Assembly (NCBI GenBank): GCA_946631855.1
Contig: CAMPAL010000014.1
Span: forward strand, 1 to 33,865
Direction of reading: 5' to 3'
Source of the DNA: an uncultured Treponema sp.
GTDB taxonomy: Bacteria > Spirochaetota > Spirochaetia > Treponematales > Treponemataceae
DNA length: 33,865 bases
Position numbers and translations under genes: made by a program. The notes beneath the pieces are model-generated. The model worked only from the letters and a program-made list of their open reading frames with translations. It ran no database searches and had not been told where the DNA came from. Positions 27,830-33,865 of this stretch are shown piece after piece. Each line of letters opens with the position of its first letter. Positions within the stretch are counted from its first letter, which is position 1.

Positions 27830-28149
27830 TGTACACAATCGGTCAAGTTGAAGAATTAACAGGAATAAAAGCTCATATTCTGCGTTACTGGGAAGATGTC
27901 GTTCCAGGCTTTTCTCCCCAGAAAAATTTAACCGGACGCCGCGAATACACCCAGCATGATCTGGAACTCATTTTCAGATTAAAATACTTAATTACAGAAA
28001 AAAAATTTACTGCAGAAGGAGCCGGCCGACAAATCCTTGAAGAAGCCCAGACCGTTCAGAAAAATGCAGAAATAATTCAACAGATAAGGGAAACTCGTGC
28101 AATTCTGACTAACCTTTATGTTTCCCTTAAAAAAAATAACCAGCAGTAA
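27829..28149 (+). CDS. MerR-family HTH transcriptional regulator
   Basis: 106 residues. The N-terminal half is a MerR winged-helix DNA-binding domain: YTIGQVEELTGIKAHILRYWE (residues 2-22), then GRREYTQHDLELIFRLKYL (wing and helix). A short helical C-terminus, which would form the antiparallel dimer coiled coil, ends at KKNNQQ. No effector domain or metal-binding Cys follows, so the inducer cannot be guessed. I chose ATG 27829 because the HTH begins there, it overlaps the der stop by one base (TAATG) and GGAG lies five bases upstream. An in-frame GTG at 27808 would add seven unsupported residues. Being embedded in the operon suggests translational coupling; whether it regulates this operon is unknown. 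Confidence 0.88.
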   Translation: MYTIGQVEELTGIKAHILRYWEDVVPGFSPQKNLTGRREYTQHDLELIFRLKYLITEKKFTAEGAGRQILEEAQTVQKNAEIIQQIRETRAILTNLYVSLKKNNQQ

Positions 28150-28173
28150 ATGCAGGAAGATTAAGAATACACT

Positions 28174-29565
28174 ATGGCAGAAAACTTTTACGACAAATTT
28201 TACAAACATTCAGGAAAAAAGAATTCAGATAAAAAAACTCAGTCTGTCAAAAAGACATCTTATAAAGATACAGATAAAACTCCATCTATCAAAAATACTG
28301 AACAGCATAAGACCACTTCCACCAGAAAGCCAGCTTATACCGACCAGCATAAATCAAAATCTCAAGCTTATACCGACCAGCATAAATCTCAAACAGCCAA
28401 TCCTTTTACAATTGAAAACTCCCTTTTCCTGAACGAAGCTCTGGAAAATGACACAGTTTCTATTTTAAATAATTTTGACGAAATCATTCAGGGGGTCCGT
28501 CCCCTCAACAGCCGCCAGTTACAGCAGCTGCCAGACAACATAAAAGCCCTTTCCCATCAACTGACAGACCAGCGTTCAGAAAGACGACTTGGTTATATGA
28601 ACGATAATATCCAGCTTTCTTCATATGTACGTTACTATACATGGTGGAATCTGGTTCGTCTTACAAGACTTTTTTCAAATCTGCCATCAGAACTTTTTCC
28701 CAAAAAAGAAAACATCTGTCTTGATTTGGGAACAGGCCCTCTTACACTTATAATTGCCCTTTGGCTTGCCCGCCCAGAACTTAGAAAACTCAAACTCACC
28801 TGGTACTGCCTGGATGTTTCTGCAAATTCAATGGCCCTTGGTGAAGATATATACCTTTCTGTAGCGGCCCGTTCAAATGAAGAGCCTTGGAAAATTATCC
28901 GCGTAAAAGGTCCTTTTGGAACGAGCATCCGCCAGAAAGCAGATTTTATAACCTGTGCAAACATGTTCAATGAACTGGATCAGGCAGGAGAAATGCCTCC
29001 CGAATATCAGACAAAAAAATATTTTGACCAGCTAAAAACTTATTCCTCAAAGGATGCCCACTTTCTCCTGATTGAACCAGGTGTTCCAAAGGCTTCAAGA
29101 ACATTAAGTCTTTTAAGAGGCCGCTTTATTTCTGACGGAAAAGAAGTGCTTGCTCCATGTCCACACGCGGGAGACTGCCCGATGAACGGATTTAAGGCCT
29201 ATACAGGCAGCCAGAATAAATGGTGCAACTTTGCATTTTCAACAGAAGACGCCCCAGAAAAACTCCAGAAACTTTCAGAAAAGGCAAAACTTCCAAAAGA
29301 AAGAGCAACTTTATCTTTCCTGGCAGTAAGTGATGGGGGACAGACCCCTAAAAAAGAAGACCTGCTTTGTCGTGTTGCCTCAGATTCATTTACACTTCCA
29401 GGCCACACTTTTGGTCACTATGCCTGCTCCTCTTTAGGGCTTGTTTTACTGCGAACTAAAGGCAGCGAAATGCTTAAAAGTGGTGACTTAATCAGCGTTA
29501 AAATAAAAAGGCCGGACTCTCTTCCAAAGGACGAAAAATCCGGCGCTTTAATTATTAGTTTATAA
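28174..29565 (+). CDS. Rsm22/METTL17-like methyltransferase family protein
   Basis: 463 residues. A low-complexity, Lys/Thr/Gln-rich tail (1-75) precedes a helical region and a Rossmann methyltransferase core with the SAM loop LDLGTGPL (183-190), then DVSANSM and ITCANMFNELD. The Cys-rich signature CPHAGDCP (Cys329, Cys335), KWCNF (Cys351) and a later Cys399 or Cys418 matches the Rsm22 family. Its mitochondrial member METTL17 binds a 4Fe-4S cluster through four Cys and helps assemble the small ribosomal subunit. A role in 30S assembly is therefore inferred; whether it methylates anything is uncertain. The start ATG 28174 is the first after an in-frame stop at 28162-28164. A four-codon ORF (28150-28164) follows the merR stop directly and may help reinitiation, because the only AGGA lies about 16 bases before the ATG. 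Confidence 0.85.
   Translation: MAENFYDKFYKHSGKKNSDKKTQSVKKTSYKDTDKTPSIKNTEQHKTTSTRKPAYTDQHKSKSQAYTDQHKSQTANPFTIENSLFLNEALENDTVSILNNFDEIIQGVRPLNSRQLQQLPDNIKALSHQLTDQRSERRLGYMNDNIQLSSYVRYYTWWNLVRLTRLFSNLPSELFPKKENICLDLGTGPLTLIIALWLARPELRKLKLTWYCLDVSANSMALGEDIYLSVAARSNEEPWKIIRVKGPFGTSIRQKADFITCANMFNELDQAGEMPPEYQTKKYFDQLKTYSSKDAHFLLIEPGVPKASRTLSLLRGRFISDGKEVLAPCPHAGDCPMNGFKAYTGSQNKWCNFAFSTEDAPEKLQKLSEKAKLPKERATLSFLAVSDGGQTPKKEDLLCRVASDSFTLPGHTFGHYACSSLGLVLLRTKGSEMLKSGDLISVKIKRPDSLPKDEKSGALIISL
28332..28388 (+). repeat. 33-base in-frame tandem repeat in the Rsm22-like gene
   Basis: A 24-base block is identical at 28332-28355 and 28365-28388, a period of 33 bases or 11 codons. It encodes AYTDQHKSKSQ then AYTDQHKSQT in the disordered N-terminal tail. 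A fainter copy (EQHK) precedes it. The near-perfect DNA identity points to recent slippage-type duplication that keeps the frame. Confidence 0.85.
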
Positions 29566-29573
29566 TTTCTATA

Positions 29574-29598
29574 CTTTCAAAAAATTATTTCTTGAAAG
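29574..29598. terminator. Weak convergent hairpin between rsm22-like and small membrane gene
   Basis: CTTTCAA (29574-29580) pairs with TTGAAAG (29592-29598), with partial inner AAAT/ATTT pairing. It sits between two convergent genes only 19 bases apart and includes the last codons of the minus-strand gene. Neither strand has a strong U-tract, so it is at best a weak bidirectional terminator. A second inverted repeat, GCCGGA (29511-29516) with TCCGGC (29539-29544), lies inside the end of the rsm22-like gene. Confidence 0.35.
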
Positions 29599-29986
29599 CA
29601 CCAATAAGAGCTACAACCCAACCTGCAATTACAAGGTAGAAACCAACAACTGCATGTTTGATAAAGCCTTTACCAATTGCCTTATAAATACCACCATTTG
29701 TAAGGAAACCAACAACTAAAATAATTCCACCTGCAATAGAAACAAGCAGGAAAATCAATTTTAATCCGCTGAGCTGTTTTACAAACTGAGCAACGATACC
29801 TGCGATTGCACCAATAAAAATCAAAAGTGCACCAATTGTAACAAATCCTGAATTATCAAAATTGATAAACTTGAAACCATTTGATTCGATTGGACCAAGC
29901 TTAAACATTGGACAGCAGAATCCAATTGCTACAATAGCAAGACCAATACAGTATAAGTAAGACAAAATGTTTACTTTCTTTCCCAT
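29585..29986 (-). CDS. Small four-helix membrane protein, unknown function
   Basis: 133 residues that I do not recognise as a named family. Four hydrophobic segments are clear: about residues 8-28, 46-67, 73-94 and 109-131, each rich in Gly, Ile, Ala and Val. Short Lys-containing loops separate them, and both ends (MGKK and GAFKK) are basic. There are no catalytic-looking residues. A strong ribosome-binding site, AAAGGAG seven bases before ATG 29986, supports the start. It is 62 bases downstream of the FAD oxidoreductase gene and on the same strand, so it could be the last gene of that operon. The gap shows no clear terminator, and only a weak TTGTAA could hint at its own promoter. It is convergent with the rsm22-like gene. 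Confidence 0.8.
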   Translation of the reverse strand: MGKKVNILSYLYCIGLAIVAIGFCCPMFKLGPIESNGFKFINFDNSGFVTIGALLIFIGAIAGIVAQFVKQLSGLKLIFLLVSIAGGIILVVGFLTNGGIYKAIGKGFIKHAVVGFYLVIAGWVVALIGAFKK

Positions 29987-30048
29987 AAAATAACTCCTTT
30001 TTTCGGGTAATTAGTCATTTAAGACTTTCTAATAGTTTAACACAGATT

Positions 30049-31524
30049 TTACAAAAATAAAGTTTTTGTTTTTCGGCAAAGATACTGTACTGCCTGACGT
30101 CCTGTATAAACTGCAATTGGAAGTCCACCAGGCATCATGGTTCTAAGCCCTGCAAAATAAAGTCCTTCTACACTCTTACATTCCTGCGGATAATTATCCT
30201 GACTTCCACCCGGCTTATAAACCGACATCCAGCTGCCTTCAAAAGCTCCGGTATATCTTTCATAAGTCAAAGGAGTTGCAACATCTGTTACTTCAAGTTC
30301 AGACTTAACCTGAGGAATAAATTCTGCAACTGCATCTACGAACATTTTACAAAGTTCTTCTTTTTTTGCCTTGTAAGTTCCGTCGGCTTTTGCATTTTTC
30401 CAGAAAGAATAAGTATCACCAATCAACAGACAGGTGATAGAAGTTGTGCCTTCTGGCGAATGGTTCTTATAACGGGCATAATTATTCAAGCGAATTTCTG
30501 TCCATTTACAGCCGGCATATTCCAGAGGCTTTTTAAGAGGAAGTACAATTGCATAAGGAAGGGATGATAAATCGGCCTTAACACCAAGAGAAATAAAAAT
30601 ATTCTGGTCTGTCAAAAGATTTTTCTTCATCTTTGCAGTCCATTTTTCTTCAAGAGGTTTTTCAAATAACTGATCAATTGCAGCTCTTGTATCCTGACTT
30701 ACAATTACAGATTCAGCTTCAAAATCGCCTTTGGATGTATGAACGCCTTTTACCTTTCCATTTTCAATCAAAACTTTTTCAACTTTGGTACGGTACTCAA
30801 TCTTTCCACCAAGACCTTCAAAAGTTTCTTCCATATTTTTTACAAGACGGATTGAACCACCATCAGGATAACCACAATCTCCTGCCGCAAAAGCCCCCAA
30901 AGTATAGATGAAGGACAGGGCATTATAACGGTAACCAATCACACAGTTCAAAAGATGACGAAGATTTTTATTCTTAAATTTTCCAAGATAAGATTCCAGG
31001 CTTTCCTTAGTCAGACGAGGAACTCTTACAACCGCAGGCAGCATCTTAATAAATTCCATAAGATTAAAGCCCACTGGATTTTTACACTTACATCCCGCTA
31101 CGTCAAAAACAGGCATGTGGAAATTTACAAAGGCCTTTGTGTCGCGGCACATCTTCTTTATCATTTTTGCATCTTCTGGAGCATAACGCAAAAGTTCCTT
31201 CTCCATTTCTGGAAGATAACGATAAAGGCTCACAACTTCTTTTCCATCATAAACTGTATAAAGAGGGTCTCTGTTTTCAATAGGATTATTGTCTTTTAAA
31301 GCACCAACTTCCTTCCAGATGCGGTTCAAAGGTAAAGCTGGTGAAGAACCGGTAAGCCAGTGCATTCCACCTTCAAAAAAATACCCCTTGCGGCTCCATC
31401 CTGTAGAGAAGCCACCAAATGTGTTGTGCTGTTCAAGAATTGTTACATCAAATCCTGAACGAGCAGCATAAATTCCTGCAGAAAGCCCCGAAACTCCGGC
31501 ACCAACAATAATAAGTGATTTCAT
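30049..31524 (-). CDS. Phytoene-desaturase-like FAD-dependent oxidoreductase
   Basis: 491 residues. The N-terminus is a Rossmann FAD-binding fold, IIVGAGVSGLSAG (GxGxxG at 8-13), with the ribose-binding Glu at 31 (ILEQH), followed by GGFSTGWSRKGYFFEGG as in the CrtI/phytoene dehydrogenase-related family. The C-terminus has the second FAD motif, GLYFAGLRTMMPGGLPIAVYTGRQA. The substrate cannot be read from the sequence; members act on carotenoids, prenyl chains, retinoids and other lipids. No phytoene synthase or other carotenoid gene is in view, so I would not call it a carotenoid enzyme. It starts at ATG 31524 with AGGA six bases upstream, 13 bases after the SLBB gene stop. Its close coupling to polysaccharide export genes hints at a lipid-carrier or glycan-linked role, which is speculative. 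Confidence 0.85.
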   Translation of the reverse strand: MKSLIIVGAGVSGLSAGIYAARSGFDVTILEQHNTFGGFSTGWSRKGYFFEGGMHWLTGSSPALPLNRIWKEVGALKDNNPIENRDPLYTVYDGKEVVSLYRYLPEMEKELLRYAPEDAKMIKKMCRDTKAFVNFHMPVFDVAGCKCKNPVGFNLMEFIKMLPAVVRVPRLTKESLESYLGKFKNKNLRHLLNCVIGYRYNALSFIYTLGAFAAGDCGYPDGGSIRLVKNMEETFEGLGGKIEYRTKVEKVLIENGKVKGVHTSKGDFEAESVIVSQDTRAAIDQLFEKPLEEKWTAKMKKNLLTDQNIFISLGVKADLSSLPYAIVLPLKKPLEYAGCKWTEIRLNNYARYKNHSPEGTTSITCLLIGDTYSFWKNAKADGTYKAKKEELCKMFVDAVAEFIPQVKSELEVTDVATPLTYERYTGAFEGSWMSVYKPGGSQDNYPQECKSVEGLYFAGLRTMMPGGLPIAVYTGRQAVQYLCRKTKTLFL

Positions 31525-31537
31525 TTATATTCCTGTA

Positions 31538-33088
31538 TTAATAAATTCCCTTAAAAGCAGCAACACAAGTAAAACAAGTTGTAACAAAAGTCAGGATTGC
31601 TGTAAGAAGTGGTAAGAACCATCCATTATTTGGAGAATTTCGGGAAGCATAAATTGTTGCCTCTGGAGGAATAACTGATTTTTTAGAAAGTTTTTTGCCT
31701 TCTTTATCAACAATTTTTACAACCTTAAAAAGGTTCTGGTCATAATCAAGACCTTCTGCAAGACTTACATAATAAGTCCAGTCTTTTCCAGGCTGATAAG
31801 AATATTTTCCAGGAGTAACAACAGCTCCCTGTACATTTACATAATACTGAATAAATGGAATTACAATTGTATCTTCCGGCTCAAGAACTAAATCCTTACT
31901 TGTATCAACCTTATCAGACTGAAAAATAAGTTCATACAAATTAATCGGGATTTTTTCACCTTCATTTCGGTCTGTTCCATTACGCCAGATATATGCATCT
32001 GTAAGATTAGATGAATTCAAGAGCATTAAAGGATTATCCGCAACTAACTGAGAACAGGTTTTTCCAGCTGTATATGGGAAACGTAAAAGTGCAATGGTTG
32101 ATGGAGAAGATGCAACATCACCAGGCAGAGAAGCTTTTTCATTTCCATCATCATCATATTCTGCAACTAAAGATTTTGTAGAAATGTCATAGCGGTTAGA
32201 AACTGCACCTTCTACATAAATATAGCACTGTCTCATATTTCTGGATGCAATATTAACACTGTCATAACAGGCTAAAGGTTTGTCTAAATGCAAATCGCTT
32301 TCTGTAAGATATGAAACCTGATAAAGTGGATTTCCCCCAGTAAAACTGCTAAGTTCAATTCGGTTTTTATCGGCATATGGTGAAAAGCCCTGTCCATAAT
32401 CAAAAATCAAAGAATTAAGTTCTTCTCCAGGAAGCAGTTCATATGTTCCTCCCCTAACAACTTCACCAGAAACAGTTACCTTTCGGTCAAATTTTGGAAC
32501 AACAATTGTATCCCCTGGTCTGAGGTAAGGATTTTGAGAGAAATCACCATCACGGGAAGCTTTATAAAGGTCGTAAGTTGTTTCTTTTCCGCTGGCAGAA
32601 ATAATCTTTATAAAACGATTTGATGAATAAGGTGTATAAAATGAACCTACAATATCTGTAACATGATTCAAAGCCCAGGCATCAACAACAGCTGAAGAAG
32701 TAACTTCTCCTTTTACAAATACGTGGAATTGAGCCGGGTTTGCAAGGAAGAACTGTATTCCACCTGTTGGATAGTTACTTACAACCAGCGATTCAACCCT
32801 GTTTTTAAATTCCTGAAGAGTAAGACCCTGAGCATTGATAAATCCAAGATTGGCAATTCTTACTTTATATGTACTGTCCACCGAAATAGAAAAACTTCCA
32901 GATGCAAAAGCAAGAGTATAAATATCACCAGCAGTTACAATGTATTCATTTGTTGCCATTGCAATCTGAGCTTTTTTAATACTATCAGCAGAAGTAAATG
33001 AACTTTGAGAACCTTCTGAAAATGCAAAAGTTGTAAAAATACTTAAAGTAAAAAGGGCTGCAATTATCTTTTTTATATTTTTTTTCAT
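31538..33088 (-). CDS. Polysaccharide export protein with SLBB domains (Wza-like)
   Basis: 516 residues from ATG 33088. The start is chosen because MKKNIKKIIAALFTL begins a normal signal peptide (cleavage likely after FAFS) and AAAGGA precedes it; a longer reading from 33160 adds 24 unlikely residues. An export domain (EYIVTAGDIYTLAF to about FFLANP) is followed by SLBB-type repeats opening with FHVFVKGEV, VTVSGEVVRGGTYELLPGE and YVNVQGAVVTPGKYSYQPG. The family forms outer-membrane or periplasmic channels for capsule or exopolysaccharide export with a chain-length partner. Two features are unusual. There is no lipobox Cys at the signal end, unlike E. coli Wza, and the last 30 residues contain a hydrophobic helix (FLPLLTAILTFVTTCFTCVA). 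The gene starts one base after the Wzz-like stop. Confidence 0.88.
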   Translation of the reverse strand: MKKNIKKIIAALFTLSIFTTFAFSEGSQSSFTSADSIKKAQIAMATNEYIVTAGDIYTLAFASGSFSISVDSTYKVRIANLGFINAQGLTLQEFKNRVESLVVSNYPTGGIQFFLANPAQFHVFVKGEVTSSAVVDAWALNHVTDIVGSFYTPYSSNRFIKIISASGKETTYDLYKASRDGDFSQNPYLRPGDTIVVPKFDRKVTVSGEVVRGGTYELLPGEELNSLIFDYGQGFSPYADKNRIELSSFTGGNPLYQVSYLTESDLHLDKPLACYDSVNIASRNMRQCYIYVEGAVSNRYDISTKSLVAEYDDDGNEKASLPGDVASSPSTIALLRFPYTAGKTCSQLVADNPLMLLNSSNLTDAYIWRNGTDRNEGEKIPINLYELIFQSDKVDTSKDLVLEPEDTIVIPFIQYYVNVQGAVVTPGKYSYQPGKDWTYYVSLAEGLDYDQNLFKVVKIVDKEGKKLSKKSVIPPEATIYASRNSPNNGWFLPLLTAILTFVTTCFTCVAAFKGIY

Positions 33089-33089
33089 A

Positions 33090-33865
33090 TTATTTTTTTC
33101 CTTTATTTCCACGAAGTTTTGACATAGCTTCATCATCTTTTTTGATATTTTCAATTGCATTCAGAAGGAAAGCTAAAAATACTGCAATAAAGAATGCCGC
33201 AAATGTAACGATGATACAGAGTTTTCCACGACTAGGACCAGACTTTAAATCTGGAACATCTGGTCTTTCAAGAATCTGGAATTTTGGAGTTTCTGACTGC
33301 ATCTGAACTTTTAAAAGTTCCAGCTGAGTTCTAAGCTGAGTATAAACTTCTTTCTGTGCCTGTAATTCCAGCTGTAATTTCTGCTGTTCAATTCCAAGCT
33401 GACGTCCTGAAGCTGTGTTATAAATCTGTGCATTAGAAGTATTTGAAATTGCATTTGTAATTCTAATTACTTCGTTCCAGGTTATATCAATATTTTTTTC
33501 AAGATTTTCTTTTGTAATTTTGTTGTTATCAACACCAAGATCTGTAAGTTTATCTGCAATCCAGTCTACTGTGTAATCTACAACTTTTACTGCATATTCA
33601 GGATCTATATCTGTAAAAGAAATTGTCAAAACCCCACTGTCAGATTCAAAGTTTGTTTTAAACTGTTTAGTAAGCATTTTACGAACAGTTGCAACAGGAG
33701 CTTTTGTACCAGGTTTAAGTTCTGAATAAAGATCAAACTTCTGAGCTACAGAATCTAAGAAAGGATTTGAAGAGGCAAGGTAAATAACCAGATCACTGGT
33801 GGAAGAAGATTTACTTCCAAGATTTATACCAAGCATTGATGCTGCTGCAGAAGCCGCTCCAGAAG
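33090..33865 (-). CDS. Chain-length determinant (Wzz-like) protein, 5' end outside window
   Basis: The frame stays open through the right edge. Residues SGAASAAAS lie before the ATG at 33836, so that ATG is internal. The visible part, 258 residues, starts in the typical small-residue segment (SMLGINLGSKSSSTSDLVIYL), followed by the family region SNPFLDSVAQKF, an extended coiled coil (about LGIEQQKLQLELQAQKEVYTQLR) and the Pro-rich approach ILERPDVPD. It ends with a transmembrane helix (IIVTFAAFFIAVFLAFLL) and a short Lys-rich tail. There is no Tyr-kinase domain after the last helix, so it is a stand-alone polysaccharide co-polymerase. It would set glycan chain length in the inner membrane with the SLBB protein next to it. 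The last codons contain the AAAGGA that serves the next gene. Confidence 0.88.
   Translation of the reverse strand, partial: SGAASAAASMLGINLGSKSSSTSDLVIYLASSNPFLDSVAQKFDLYSELKPGTKAPVATVRKMLTKQFKTNFESDSGVLTISFTDIDPEYAVKVVDYTVDWIADKLTDLGVDNNKITKENLEKNIDITWNEVIRITNAISNTSNAQIYNTASGRQLGIEQQKLQLELQAQKEVYTQLRTQLELLKVQMQSETPKFQILERPDVPDLKSGPSRGKLCIIVTFAAFFIAVFLAFLLNAIENIKKDDEAMSKLRGNKGKK

Noticed and set aside
28118-28432. 104-codon plus-strand frame at the start of the rsm22-like gene.
   Set aside because: It overlaps the end of merR and the start of the methyltransferase-like gene in another frame and looks like a low-complexity shadow.
33089-33160. Start of the SLBB protein at 33160.
   Set aside because: It would bury a clean signal peptide 24 residues inside and overlap the Wzz-like gene by 71 bases; ATG 33088 has AAAGGA and a proper signal sequence.
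33834-33836. ATG 33836 as the start of the Wzz-like gene.
   Set aside because: The frame continues upstream to the window edge with a family-typical Ser/Ala/Gly segment, and the first transmembrane helix is still missing.

Overview
The window looks like a stretch of an AT-rich spirochaete chromosome, most plausibly Treponema or a close relative. The assignment is an inference. It rests on very large Cys-anchored Ig-array lipoproteins with relaxed lipoboxes, a stand-alone PTS Enzyme I, an Rsm22-type methyltransferase and a chain-length/SLBB polysaccharide export pair. No tRNA, rRNA, insertion sequence, integrase or CRISPR array was seen. Coding density is very high, and no gene-free stretch exceeds about 190 bases.

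Left two thirds (1-23466, minus strand): two giant, colinear, paralogous lipoprotein genes lie in tandem. The downstream copy (A) runs off the left edge and has 3442 codons in view. The upstream copy (B) is complete at 4316 residues. Both have a lipoprotein signal peptide followed by the same SCEIGLG start of the mature protein, a conserved N-terminal block, a long array of Ig-like modules separated by D-x-x-x-P hinges (about 19 in A, 22 in B) and a conserved post-array module. In B this leads into a C-terminal tail with propeller-like repeats. A strong intrinsic terminator separates the two genes, so they are probably transcribed independently. Counting hinges places the main length difference, about three modules, before a shared Q-D-x-D-R-P motif.

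Centre (23639-29565): a polytopic membrane protein of the CmpB/type IV ABC-like family (minus) faces a plus-strand operon across only 40 bases. The operon is ptsI, der, a MerR-type regulator and an Rsm22-like methyltransferase. It thus combines a PEP phosphotransfer entry enzyme with two proteins predicted to assist large- and small-subunit ribosome maturation. The 40-base divergent region appears to hold two interlocking promoters that would both give leaderless transcripts.

Right end (29585-33865, minus strand): a chain-length-determinant (Wzz-like) gene, cut by the right edge, is followed after one base by a polysaccharide-export SLBB protein, then after 13 bases by a phytoene-desaturase-like FAD oxidoreductase. 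A small four-helix membrane protein follows 62 bases later. The first three look translationally coupled and suggest a cell-surface polysaccharide function. The best candidate for something undescribed is the paired giant lipoproteins with their conserved ends and expandable array.
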